NCBI GenBank assembly: GCA_964036295.1 | Contig: OZ038466.1 | Coordinates: 3,658,001-3,722,000 of the forward strand | Direction of reading: 5' to 3' | DNA from: Plumapathes pennacea | Lineage: Eukaryota; Cnidaria; Anthozoa; Antipatharia; Myriopathidae | DNA: 64,000 nt | Part shown: positions 41,501 through 64,000 of the stretch, piece by piece | Position numbering within the stretch: position 1 is the stretch's first letter | Layout of the letters: the number at the start of each line of letters is the position of its first letter | Program-made: the position numbers and the translations under genes | The notes under the pieces: model-generated | Told to the model about the DNA's origin: nothing | The model's database searches: none | What the model saw: only the letters and a program-made list of their open reading frames with translations

Positions 41501-42070
41501 AACTAAAATCTTTCATCACAAAAACTAATCAACCAGGGCATCGTTATAAAACTAAAAGGTAAAGAAAAACATCAGCTATCAAAGAAACAAATGATCTCGT
41601 AAACTGGGGCCACAAACTTTGCATACTTCACAGCCGCGAAAGTTTGATTAACTTTTCTATGACCACGTGCAAATATCGTGGCTGCATAGATTTAGACAAC
41701 AGAAACTCGCCTCAAACCTTACCTCATAAGAACTGGTGATGTTTATGGAGCGAAACACTGGCACAAAAACCAGGGCAACTGCTGGGAAAAGTATCACGTA
41801 GGAGGCAATAATCATCCAATACTCTGTGCCAAACATATACATCTCGGCCGGTACACCAAGAATCGTAATGGCCGACATAAACGAAGCTAAAAGTGAAATG
41901 GCCACCGGAATTGCCATCATGCCGCGGTTCGCCAGAAGATACTGCTGTGTTGTTTTCTGTTTTCCTCCGGCAAAGGCATGATAAATTCCGATTGTGACTG
42001 AAAGTACAAGCATTACTGCAAATACTACGTAGTCCCACACACTAAATTTGACAATTCTTCCATCGGCCAT
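35584..42070 (-). CDS. Sodium-coupled monocarboxylate transporter-like protein (SLC5 family)
   Basis: Fourteen exons: 41723-42070, 40718-40783, 40229-40280, 39991-40058, 39603-39757, 39359-39499, 39091-39220, 38644-38732, 38184-38308, 37595-37662, 37378-37464, 36352-36610, 35953-36071, 35584-35673; GT-AG and in phase; 598 residues. It is a plasma-membrane symporter of the sodium/solute symporter fold. Family landmarks: WDYVVFAVMLVLSVTIGIYH, the YLLANRGM loop, LGVPAEMYMFGTEYW, GGMKAVIWNDVFQALVM, WAVNQTAVQRFLSAKS, GVPGLFMACLFSGTLSTVSSGLNSLA and the VVGGPVVGAFCLGML region. The NQ-x-QR and STVSSG-x-NS stretches fit SLC5A8/SLC5A12 (lactate and short-chain acids) better than glucose carriers. SLC5A6 (biotin/pantothenate) and SLC5A5 (iodide) are the alternatives. 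Length matches the family. The C-terminus is acidic and ends STSF. An intron holds the short element at 37147-37355. Confidence 0.9.
36664..36817. mobile_element. Short MITE with AAGGCCATRTCAC ends
   Basis: Left end AAGGCCATGTCACTCGACGC and right end, read inward, AAGGCCATATCACACGGGAC. The interior is rich in GCAACTTGCAACGCAAC-type repeats that pair with each other. It lies in an intron of the SLC5 gene immediately beyond the exon at 36352-36610. Confidence 0.6.
37147..37355. mobile_element. ~208-bp MITE with TTAACCCTTTCACTCCCAAG ends
   Basis: The terminal inverted repeat TTAACCCTTTCACTCCCAAG matches its complement at the right end. The interior includes AGTGATCAACTTCAATTTTC and GATGAAAACTGATTAAAC. 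The same family is complete at 58165-58375 in the opposite orientation, with fragments elsewhere. Confidence 0.8.
38825..39035. repeat. Degenerate tandem array, ~30-bp CATCAAA-TTTTTCAAAAA units
   Basis: About six imperfect units built on CAGTCATCAAAATTTTTCAA with interspersed CACCACC. It lies in the SLC5 intron between the exons at 39091-39220 and 38644-38732. Confidence 0.65.
41206..41372. mobile_element. 167-bp palindromic MITE with AGCCTGGTTCACACG ends and TAA duplication
   Basis: Left end AGCCTGGTTCACACGAGTAA, right end read inward AGGCTGGTTCACACGGTAAA. TAA flanks both sides (41203-41205, 41373-41375). The interior is made of GCAAACGCAAGCGCAAG repeats and their complements. It lies in the first SLC5 intron. 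Confidence 0.8.
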
Positions 42071-43951
42071 GATGACAATATTTGACCGACCAACGTGATG
42101 TGGTCCAAAGGTGGTTCGTATGTGATGAAATCCAACTTCTGTTTATCCAATATAATTACAATGAAATGAAAACAGTCACAAAAGGTCAGCTCGTTAACCC
42201 GCTGTTTCAAGTCACCCGCGGTTATAGTTAACAGTAAAGGAGACTGGTACGAGTCTTCTTCAAGCGCAGACGCAGGTTTTGTAAAAAAACGTTTTCTTTT
42301 TTCACGGTTCTAAGTCAGAATCCCAGTCTCGCTTGAGCTGGATCTTAATGAGTAGGCTTTTACTTTCTTTTTTTTTTTTTCGCTTTAGGCTTGCCTTTGC
42401 GAACGCGCTCTTCACTGTCGTCACTTTCGTCGAGTTCCATGAAACATGTTCAAATTCTGTGCAAGTCAGTACAAAAGTCGATGCAAATCGAAAAAACACT
42501 TGCAAAAAAACATTGAATTGGCCGCTGGCTCTTAATCGAAGCTATCATAACGATTTACAGAAGTGTTTTATACGGCTTCTTGCTAAAAGATCCCAACAAC
42601 ACAAGTTCACTCGGTCTCAGCTCATCGAATAACACACTGACTGGCGTTATAAAATATTTATTGATCATCACTGCACAACTATATAGAATATGAGAATTTA
42701 GCTTGTGTCCCTAAGAAATTGACACAACGTCCTATGGCACTAAACGATTAGTTTTTGCATAGCCTGCGTCGCATCCGACTGAAGACCGGTGCACGGGGCA
42801 GGCTCCTTTTGTACTGCATTATTTTTTTTAATTTCCTTTTCTTTTTTTCAATACTACTACAGCATGATCCATGCCATACAAAGGAAGCAAGACTAGGTTT
42901 GATCCACATAATTGTACTACTAGTACAACTAAGGATTGACCAAGGTATTTCAAAGCTCGACGCGAACTGACTCAACGCTGGCACCACCATACATTTGTCT
43001 CTAAACTTAATAATTTTGGAATGCTGTCAATTTGCATCCGTCGAGCTTTGAAGTACCCTCATAAATTCATTTTAACATTGACCTGGCGAGCTTAACGCGG
43101 TCTTTCTGTGGCTCGCCTTGCTTACAACCCAATTCACTCTATGAAATAGGTTTCCATCTGTTTTCTACATCGTGTGGTATGTCCCTGATAAAATATTGGA
43201 AGAGAAAATTGAAGTTCATCACACTGTTTTTTTTTTGTTTTTTTTGTTTGTTTTTTTTTTGTTTGTTTGTTTTTTGTTTTTCTTTTTCTTCTGGGAAATT
43301 ACCGACAGTCAACAACTCTCCAAAACACGTGAAAAAAATTAATTACTTGAAGGATAATTTTAAAAACCCTAACGCCGATGTTACGGTTGAGGCCCCGTTT
43401 ACACTAAAAACTATTTCGAATATAAAGTTCCCACTTTCGATTCCGGATTCGTTTTCTCTCCGGATTCACTAAAAATGACACCAAGTTCACAAAAACTAGT
43501 GTAAACGCTTTCACGAATCCGGAAACAAATGTCTCGAATCCGGATAAATTCGCTCCAGTGTAAACGGGGCCTGAAACCTGCTTTACACATCAAAGTTACT
43601 GATTGCTCGGCAACTCTCTATATTTATTATGAGACATGGACTAAAAGAAGAGAAAGTACGTTAACGGCTTCACTAGTTAACAATAACTTCAAACACTGAC
43701 AAAACAGCTACAGTGTACTGTCACAAAGCCTTCAGTTCACTATCCTTAGTTGTGCCGTGTGTCCAGGTGTCTAGTAGCCTGATATTCATAGCACTTGCAG
43801 TGCAAGTCTCAACAATGTCTGGCAGGTTTACACCTGATTATTTCAGGTTTACGCCTGTTTTTCAAAAATTGCGTCTTTCAGCCATCAAAATCAAGGAAAA
43901 GACGACGCAAATCCTTTTGGCCCTATTTTCCTCGGGCATTTTTTCACACCT
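42071..43951. other. Intergenic region between SLC5 gene and RPB1 gene
   Basis: It holds the SLC5 promoter side, a T-rich stretch at 43226-43290, the short element at 43391-43571 and the RPB1 3' flank. A minus-strand AATAAA (TTTATT at 43623-43628) about 325 bases past the RPB1 stop is a candidate poly(A) signal. No further gene is seen. Confidence 0.6.
43391..43571. mobile_element. 181-bp MITE with GGCCCCGTTTACACT ends and TGA duplication
   Basis: It begins GGCCCCGTTTACACTAAAAA and ends with AGTGTAAACGGGGCC. TGA lies on each side (43388-43390, 43572-43574). The interior repeats GAATCCGGA. Same style as the element at 11017-11349 (3-bp duplication, GGCCCCG tips), but a different sequence family. 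Confidence 0.85.
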
Positions 43952-57506
<13,555 letters not shown>

Positions 57507-58825
57507 TTCCTTCGACTGTTTTCTTTCAAAGATGGCGATGAGGTAATGCCGAAAATGGCGTGAACTTCTCTCGCTTGAGATAACTCTCTCAGTACTTTTT
57601 GCTTATCCGGCGACGCCAACTAATTTTTTAACAAACAGCACGTGTGTGTTTACGATCTAACGGCGTGACCGCCACAACGTGAGTCGGAGAAGCCGAAGTT
57701 CCTTCTTTTCCCCGCTCTCGCTGAAAGCGCCCCGAAAGCGCTTCTTGCCTGCCGTGGTGGCCACCTCGCGTATTTATAGGCATCTCGCATTACGCGGGGG
57801 CACCAGGGGCACTACGCGTGCAGTGCCTTGTGGGCCTGCTTTCAAAGTTCCCGGATGAGATTATCTTGTTCTCAGGTCCCAGGAACGCTCAAAATACTGG
57901 GTCTGGCATTTCTCGAGGCTTTAATTTATCTGGTTGCGAAGAAAATTTGGAGACAAGAAAATTTGGGCACTTGACCTTGCAGGCCATAGAACAGTGTCAG
58001 CAAAATAATATATATATAGGGTGGGTGGGGTGGGCACTCAATGATCTGCCCAAAAGGGTTCCCTTTTTAGGTCTCAGAATGGTATGGTTTTTTGTTATAA
58101 AGAGAAGTTAAAACTCTGCCACAATCACACCAGTTGTTTCTAGGCTGCACAGCTTACAACACAATTAACCCTTTTACTCCCAAGCTCAAAATATAAATTC
58201 TCTCAACCACAAAATAAGAAAATGTATGAGAGATGAAATGAGAATTGATGTTTTAATCAGCAGTCACTTGTACAAGGTATCAAATGCCAAATTCTCCATA
58301 CTGTTTGATATATCTCTGGTGGGAGGCTGAAAAGAGAAAATTGAAGTTGATCACCTTTGGGAGTGAAAGGGTTAAAGGCACATAAAAGGGTCCCATACTT
58401 GGGTATATAAAAGAGCCCCTTGTTTACAAGAGGTTCTGATATACACATTTTAAAAGTGTCACTACTTTGGATCCCAGAAGATCCTATAAAATTCATTTGA
58501 GTGCAATTCATTTCAAGACAAGACCAACACAACAACAGGGAATTCAAGAGAAACCACATTCTTTGAAAGGTTTGTCATAAACAAGCATTATTTATTTGTC
58601 AAGCTTAAAAAATCACTAAGCACTTTTTCCTGGCAACATGAGTGTCAAACCATCTGAACTCTGTATTTCCTTTGCTACTACAACAACCTTCCAAAACAGC
58701 AAGCCATAAATTGACTGAATGTAAATTGAAAATTACTAAGGGATTGTCTTTAAAAAGAAATAAGTTGTTTATCAGGTCAGTCTGTCCATTCAAGTGCCTC
58801 AACTTATCACCCGATCTGGTGATCA
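57507..58825. other. Spacer between RPB1 and the hinge-protein gene
   Basis: It contains the RPB1 upstream region, GC-richer around 57650-57830 as often seen near housekeeping promoters, and the short element at 58165-58375. It also holds the hinge-protein 3' UTR with a minus-strand AATAAA (TTTATT at 58586-58591). No other gene is seen. Confidence 0.6.
58165..58375. mobile_element. ~211-bp MITE with TTAACCCTTTTACTCCCAAG ends
   Basis: A complete copy of the family at 37147-37355 in opposite orientation: left end TTAACCCTTTTACTCCCAAG, right end GGGAGTGAAAGGGTTAA preceded by AATTGAAGTTGATCACC. It lies between the RPB1 and hinge-protein genes. Confidence 0.8.
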
Positions 58826-60130
58826 CTATTTCAAGCTGGCAAACAATCTGCTGGCAACCTGAGAGAAATGGTGACAAAATATATCAGAAATAAGCAGCAC
58901 ATGAGAACAAGAGGGCATCCTGTGAATACTAAGAAGAAACCAACTATTGCAAGAAATAATGCAAAAAGTAAAGCCAGTGAGACCAATTGGGAATAATATA
59001 TGTTGGACTAAGGTTGAGTAGCAATATTATCTGCAGCTTATTAAGAAAAATGTAATAATTCTTTGCCCTCTGGGAACTTTTAGCACCATCTTTGACATAA
59101 GCCTTCTTTGTACAACCAGGAAATTGAATACAACAATATTTTGGGACATATTAAATCGATCAATCGCAGAGAGAAACATGACAGTGACCTTGTTGCCTCA
59201 TTATCATGTTACTCTACCCAGCTCATTCTGTGCAGGTGCTGTTTTGGAATAGGGTGTAGCTGTGGTTGTCAAATTGCTTCTGTTTTAAAACACTACTAGC
59301 TATTGTACATCTCTGTTTTAGTAACTTAAATACTGAAATTTCTGTATAGCCTAGACATGTGCATAATCCCTTCAATCCTGTTGACCCAAACCCCTATTTA
59401 TTATTTTTCCCCATGATTATTATCCATGTATGTACACAGTTGCCTGACAGTGAATCTAACAGGATGTTCATTGATCATAGTCACAGTATCCCCACCCAAT
59501 GTTTGCCATGCTTTGCTGTCCTCACTTCCCTTATTATCTACAAATTAGTTTGGTCTGAATATTGACCATGTGGAACAACTTTTAAAATCAGAGCGTGTAA
59601 TATGCTTGCTGCATCACAACATGTACACATATTTTACCCAGAGATGATCCAATGATCGCAAAACATAACATCACTCTCTACTTACACATTTATCTTGGCA
59701 CTCGAGAAAATCAAACAGCTCCTGTACACATGTCTCCTCCGTTTGCGATCTGCTATTAACTCGATCATTGCAGCTCTCAAATTCCATTCTCAACTTTGAA
59801 CAGCCTGGTTTGTCTGCACATGTAGCTTTTATCTCGTCGAGAGGATCTACCGGGTCGTCTTCTTCCTCCTCTTCGTCTTCTTCATCTTGGTCTCCGTCAT
59901 CACTCCCTTCTCCTTCTTCGTCACCGCCAGTTGTCTCATCTTCGGATTCTGGATCAGAATCGTTGTTCTGAAAGGTATAAATTTAACGAGATTTACAAAT
60001 GTTTCCAGAGCAAAAATGAATTGAAAATATTTTGCATTATTCTGCAGCAACAGCGTTGTTAATGTGCGAGTTTTACCTCACTTTCGACGATTTCTTCGGT
60101 CAAAAGTTCTTTCTCGTCGCCAACCGCCAT
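58826..60130 (-). CDS. UQCRH: Cytochrome b-c1 complex subunit 6 (hinge protein)
   Basis: Three exons: 60077-60130, 59686-59967, 58826-58858; GT-AG, all phase 0; 122 residues. The protein is a small acidic subunit of mitochondrial complex III that helps dock cytochrome c on cytochrome c1 in the intermembrane space. Visible parts: MAVGDEKELLTEE start, an acidic tract (about residues 19-58), DPVDPLDEIKATC, the paired-cysteine hairpin (C-x5-C, then CNDRVNSRSQTEETC), and ELFDFLECQDKC joined to VASRLFASLK. That last junction was found by looking for the conserved short tail; human ends CVAHKLFNNLK. Human length is 91, so the acidic tract is about 30 residues longer here. No separate presequence is evident; disulfide relay import is typical of the family. 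AATAAA lies about 235 bases downstream. Confidence 0.92.
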
Positions 60131-61301
60131 CTTGGACTTTTACCGGCGTGTGCAAAGACTCGGTTCCAGTCTCTATTATGCAATATGTCCCATGATCCTT
60201 TGGGAGCACGGAAAGAAAAAACGTGGTAGCACGTGATAATGCTCAAACCTCTAGCACCGCACGTTGCTTAATAAATGATGGCGAAAACCTGCAGACTGCC
60301 CAGCTATCATCTTTGAAGTAATCGCAGGCTGGGTGTCGTTATCAGCTGCAACGAGTCATTGCGCATTTTGTGGTTCAGTCAGTGCGTCGGGCAGTAGAAT
60401 TCAAGCTGCAGGTGGAGTGCTAGAAAAGCACTCATGCCGTACTTCATTGCCGGTGTTAGCAGAGACCGTTTATTTCAAGTGCAATTTGGCTTTTCAGGCT
60501 GACTAAAAATAGAAAATGTAACTCTAAAGACCTACATAGCCTGGAGGTTTGTAAACATCAAATAAAAAACGCGACATGTTCAAATTACAAAATGCTTACT
60601 CTTGTTTCAGTTTTCCTAGTACATGTGCAAAGTACCTAATGGTTACCAGAACTAAAAGCAAAAATCTGAAGTCGGAGCTAAATTGGACTCTTTTCTTGCT
60701 GAACGGCAGTTTGTTAGTATAATCAATATTGACTTGTGACAAACTAAACTTCCGCATGAAAACCGGAACAGAGCATATGAGCTTCTGGTCAATAACCCGG
60801 AAACACAACATTCTGCGGATGATAAAAGGCCAATATGATTATGGTCATTTTTATATATCTGTCGTTTCTCATGAATAGAAAAAGTAATGAATGCAAAACA
60901 GTTCTTTGTCATATGGTGAGCTTTCTTATCAAAAGCACCAATAACGGCTGTGACCCCCAATAATGGACTGCGAAAATAGGAAATTTTCCTAGATAAAAAG
61001 ACGTGGCCCTTCTTTTCACAATATATTAAGTAATTCTCCTGTTAAGTTGTCTCCTACTGCCAAGTATAAATATAGCTGTAACGACGCCATATAATTAATT
61101 CACCACAACTGAAATCAGACTGAACCAATGAGCAGATGTTCAGATTTTCATTTCATATTCGATTTCTGATCATTTTATTTTAGACACATCCAGATCGAAT
61201 TGATTTAATAGGTAAGGTTTGACACCGCAGTGACAACAGTCCAACGGACACTTCCCCTGGCTTGACCAATTGCGTCTTTCCTGCTTCACTTTCGAGTGAA
61301 C
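60131..61301. other. Spacer between divergent UQCRH and GPCR genes
   Basis: It contains the upstream regions of both genes. A TATAAATATA near 61065 is a possible core promoter element for the receptor gene. I see no coding sequence or clear repeat. Confidence 0.45.
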
Positions 61302-62420
61302 ATGAACAACACGTCCCCGCGAGATCACGGCGATGATGCGGCATGTGAACTAAGGGAACTGCCTTTAATTTCTTCGGTAATGTTGATTTGTTTGAGCACT
61401 CTATCAGGGCTAACAGCTTTGCTTGGGAATGCGTTGGTCGTGTTGGCTATTCACCGAACGACAACGCTGAGGATTGCGTCAAATTACTTTATTGCGTCTC
61501 TGGCCGTAGCTGATTTCTCTGTCGGCTTACTTATGTACCCGGTGCTAATCGCCAAAGTCTCGGCAAACATTTGGCAGGGGGAGCACTGGCTGTCCAAAAC
61601 GGCCGACTTTTTATGGATGCAGACGACTACAACGACGACTTTTAATTTGTGTGCAGTGAGCCTAGACCGCTACATTGCCATAACCGCTGTTTTTAAATAC
61701 CATAGAATTGTTACGAAAAAGAAGTCTTTGAAGGCCATTGCTTTTATTTGGACTTTTTCGTTTATCTTCGCCAGCCTTCGGCTGTTTGTGACCAGCGCCA
61801 CCCATTATTCCAAGCTGTGGATTGCAACAACGCTGTTAACTGTGGTCCTACCATTGATAATAGTCGGCATTTGCTACTACCGCATTTACAGAGAGGCGAA
61901 AACTCAGTCGCGTAAAATTGCTAAGAATTGTCTCGGCGCAGAAGAAGCCGCCATATCTACAAAAAATAGAAAGGCTGCGTGGACAGCGGCCATTATCATA
62001 GGCCTCTTCGTCGTGTTCTGGTTGCCAAGCCTCATTGCGTCTGTTGTGGAGTTGATGGTTACACAGCCTTGCCAGAGAGCGAAGATTGACTACGCGTGGT
62101 TTTGGATTGCAGTGCTTTCGTTTAGCTCTTCTGCTTTCAATCCTTGGGTTTACACCATACGCATCCAGGAATTTCGTAACACTATGCGCAGGATCATCTT
62201 CTGCCGCGCTGGCGGTATTCCCGCCAGAATCTCGGAATGGGAAATTAGCAGAGAGACGAGCCGGAGACTTAGCGTATTGTATAAGCTGCCAAACGTTAAG
62301 CACAGTGGTGTTTTGGAACTGCAAATAGATAAATTTGAAAGCAAACTGCGTCGGGAGATTGATGACGGCGAAACGTCAAAAAGTGGCACGTACAAGTTCT
62401 TAACCAGAGCTGATCAGTAG
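61302..62420 (+). CDS. Orphan class A (amine/melanocortin-like) G protein-coupled receptor
   Basis: Single exon, 372 residues. Seven hydrophobic segments with the class A landmarks: GNALVVLAI in segment 1, ASLAVADFSVGLLMYP in segment 2, DRYIAIT after segment 3, FIWTFSFIFASL in 4, LLTVVLPLIIVGICYYRIYR in 5, FVVFWLPSLIAS (CWxP-like with F) in 6 and FNPWVYTIR (NPxxY) in 7. An N-glycosylation site lies near the start. The C-terminal tail is long and charged. ATG at 61302 is taken as start; the frame extends only to a GTG two codons upstream. The general build resembles biogenic-amine-like receptors expanded in cnidarians, but segment 3 lacks an obvious amine-binding aspartate, so the ligand is unknown. 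Confidence 0.88.
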   Translation: MNNTSPRDHGDDAACELRELPLISSVMLICLSTLSGLTALLGNALVVLAIHRTTTLRIASNYFIASLAVADFSVGLLMYPVLIAKVSANIWQGEHWLSKTADFLWMQTTTTTTFNLCAVSLDRYIAITAVFKYHRIVTKKKSLKAIAFIWTFSFIFASLRLFVTSATHYSKLWIATTLLTVVLPLIIVGICYYRIYREAKTQSRKIAKNCLGAEEAAISTKNRKAAWTAAIIIGLFVVFWLPSLIASVVELMVTQPCQRAKIDYAWFWIAVLSFSSSAFNPWVYTIRIQEFRNTMRRIIFCRAGGIPARISEWEISRETSRRLSVLYKLPNVKHSGVLELQIDKFESKLRREIDDGETSKSGTYKFLTRADQ

Positions 62421-64000
62421 TCTCCTGGATCAGCTCTTGTGTGGAATTTCCAAGCAATTCAACTACACAAGCGTCATCTTTAGGACTTGGCAGACAGACA
62501 ATGACTTGGCGAGACGAACTTAAAACAACTTACTTCGTCTCGACAACGTTGAAAAGGTTATGATTTCAGCGAGTGGTTTTACCGGTCAGACGCGTGTTTA
62601 TGCTGCAAAACTATTGCCGGATGCTTGGGAAAAAGAAAGAAAAAACGAGATTGAGTTCAGAAAGAATTCACAACCTCTTTCCTTGTTGCCCACCTGTTTT
62701 CTTGGCCGTAAAGTGGAAAACTGTCCTTCCACAGGCTAACGATCAAAGCCGCCGCAAAATGCATGCTTTTGGCCTGTCATTAATATAATTAAACTCGGTT
62801 TCGTTTACTTCAAATTCTTCACCTTGAAATTATATTGATTGAATTCATCTTTAAATTTGCCAAAAGCTGCAACATTTATATTAAGTTGTCTTGTGACTTG
62901 GGAAAGTAGTGCCCCATTTTTCATCACATTTCTCGCCATCACAATTCTTAGTCTAAACGGCTATTCAGAGTTGCCTTGTAAATTTTTAGTTATTAATTCT
63001 GGGGGCGTATTATGGCAGCTACCAAAGGGCGGGTAAGACACTTGTCTAAAAGCCGGAAGTGAGACAAAGTGACGCACATGGAGCACAAAATAAATTATTA
63101 ATGCTCCTAACATTACAAAAGCCTACATACGGATAGATTCCGCATAGTTATATTTTTCACTTGGTACATCGAAGAAAAGAAAGGAGGGAACACAAGGAAA
63201 CAAAGAAAAGGAAATGATTTGTTTATCGACGGAAGTTAAAACTCTCTTATCGGCGTTTAGGTGATGTCTTTCGCAATTCGTCACAATAGAACTTTGGCAT
63301 TTTAATAATGACGAGACCATGACAAAAAAGACAAGAAATCTAGAAATGGAGTTTAAGCCAGATACTATAAATGAATGAATTGTGTAATTATATGAAGACG
63401 AAGCTCTGGTTGGATTCAGTCCTGAAGTAACGATATTACTAGTGCCAATCTCTTGGCGAACAAAATGCAAGGCTTTCGTGAAAAACCACTTGTCTTAAAA
63501 ATCTTGCGGCAGCTCAAAACAGTCTAAGGAAGTATTGTTGTGAGCAAGATAGTTTGGCTTTCATGCTCAAGATCGAAACTAAATCCAAGATTAGCTGTAA
63601 TCGGGCTTTGAACAACTAGCTAGGCTCCTGATTCAAAATCCGTACTATACTAACATTTTAAGATCACACCACAATCTTGTATAACACATGAATATGTATC
63701 AATAAAGTAGGATTTTCTTTTTTATCCTCACCTTTGTCAAATCAGTTGTATTGTTTGTATGCCACAAGACGCAGTAATTAAACAGATAAATCGGTCACGT
63801 TCTTTGAAAAAGGTTTAGTCACATTATTATTCACATCTCTCCCTTTCTTCTTCTTCTTCTTTTTCTTCAGGCTCTTATGCAGGTCTTTTTGTTTACGGTC
63901 ATGGGGCGGTTATTATCTCTCGGTTTGTCCTACTTAACTTCTCAACATTCAAAAAGAAACTTTATCAATTCTAGTGCAAGTATATAAAATTTTAATTCAA
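62421..64000. other. Right-hand intergenic sequence
   Basis: AT-rich. It contains a fragment near 63570-63625 resembling the interior of the GGCCCGGTTTTTC element, a TTC-rich microsatellite at about 63845-63870, and scattered short frames with no recognised family. The receptor's 3' UTR begins here. I see no gene. Confidence 0.5.

Noticed and set aside
58605..58877. The end of the longer minus-strand frame at 58.6 kb as the hinge-protein C-terminus
   Set aside because: The conserved family tail is coded instead at 58826-58858, directly after a CTCTCAG acceptor and in phase with the preceding exon; the longer frame is chance.
61296..61301. GTG at 61296 (and 26209 for the other receptor) as translation start
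   Set aside because: Eukaryotic nuclear genes normally start at ATG; the first ATGs at 61302 and 26260 have good context and leave all seven membrane segments intact.

Overview
The window is nuclear DNA of an animal, most likely an anthozoan cnidarian (a stony coral or sea anemone). The evidence is animal housekeeping genes with many short GT-AG introns, single-exon rhodopsin-type GPCRs, moderately AT-rich sequence and a dense load of small inverted-repeat DNA transposons. The lineage call is inference from gene style and repeat content; no species can be named.

Layout. (1) 1-17967, minus: most of the DNA polymerase epsilon catalytic subunit gene. Thirty complete exons and the first codon of a 31st carry the proofreading motifs and polymerase motifs A, B and C; the 3' end lies outside the window. 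One intron (6070-12107) is swollen by nested repeats. (2) 17968-26259: intergenic, with repeats and one orphan terminal exon. (3) 26260-27285, plus: an intronless class A GPCR. (4) 29426-34766: a complete DNA transposon with 275-bp inverted repeats and a perfect 6-bp target duplication. It carries two convergent genes, an integrase-core (DDE) transposase with one internal stop and an intact alpha-kinase. This is the most unusual part of the window. (5) 35584-42070, minus: a complete 14-exon sodium-coupled monocarboxylate transporter-like SLC5 gene. (6) 43952-57506, minus: a complete 24-exon gene for RPB1, the largest RNA polymerase II subunit, with its heptad-repeat tail in the last exon. (7) 58826-60130, minus: a three-exon gene for the hinge protein of respiratory complex III. 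(8) 61302-62420, plus: a second intronless class A GPCR. The last 1.6 kb shows no gene.

The host genes do not form a pathway. They are ordinary neighbours: replication, transcription, respiration, transport and signalling. What links the window is mobile DNA: a kinase-bearing transposon, at least nine short elements with recognisable ends (several with 2-, 3- or 9-bp target duplications), a tRNA-derived SINE in two copies and a long repeat present both as a 5.3-kb and a 1.3-kb copy. Exon borders were read by eye from splice signals, reading-frame continuity and remembered family sequences; no search was run.
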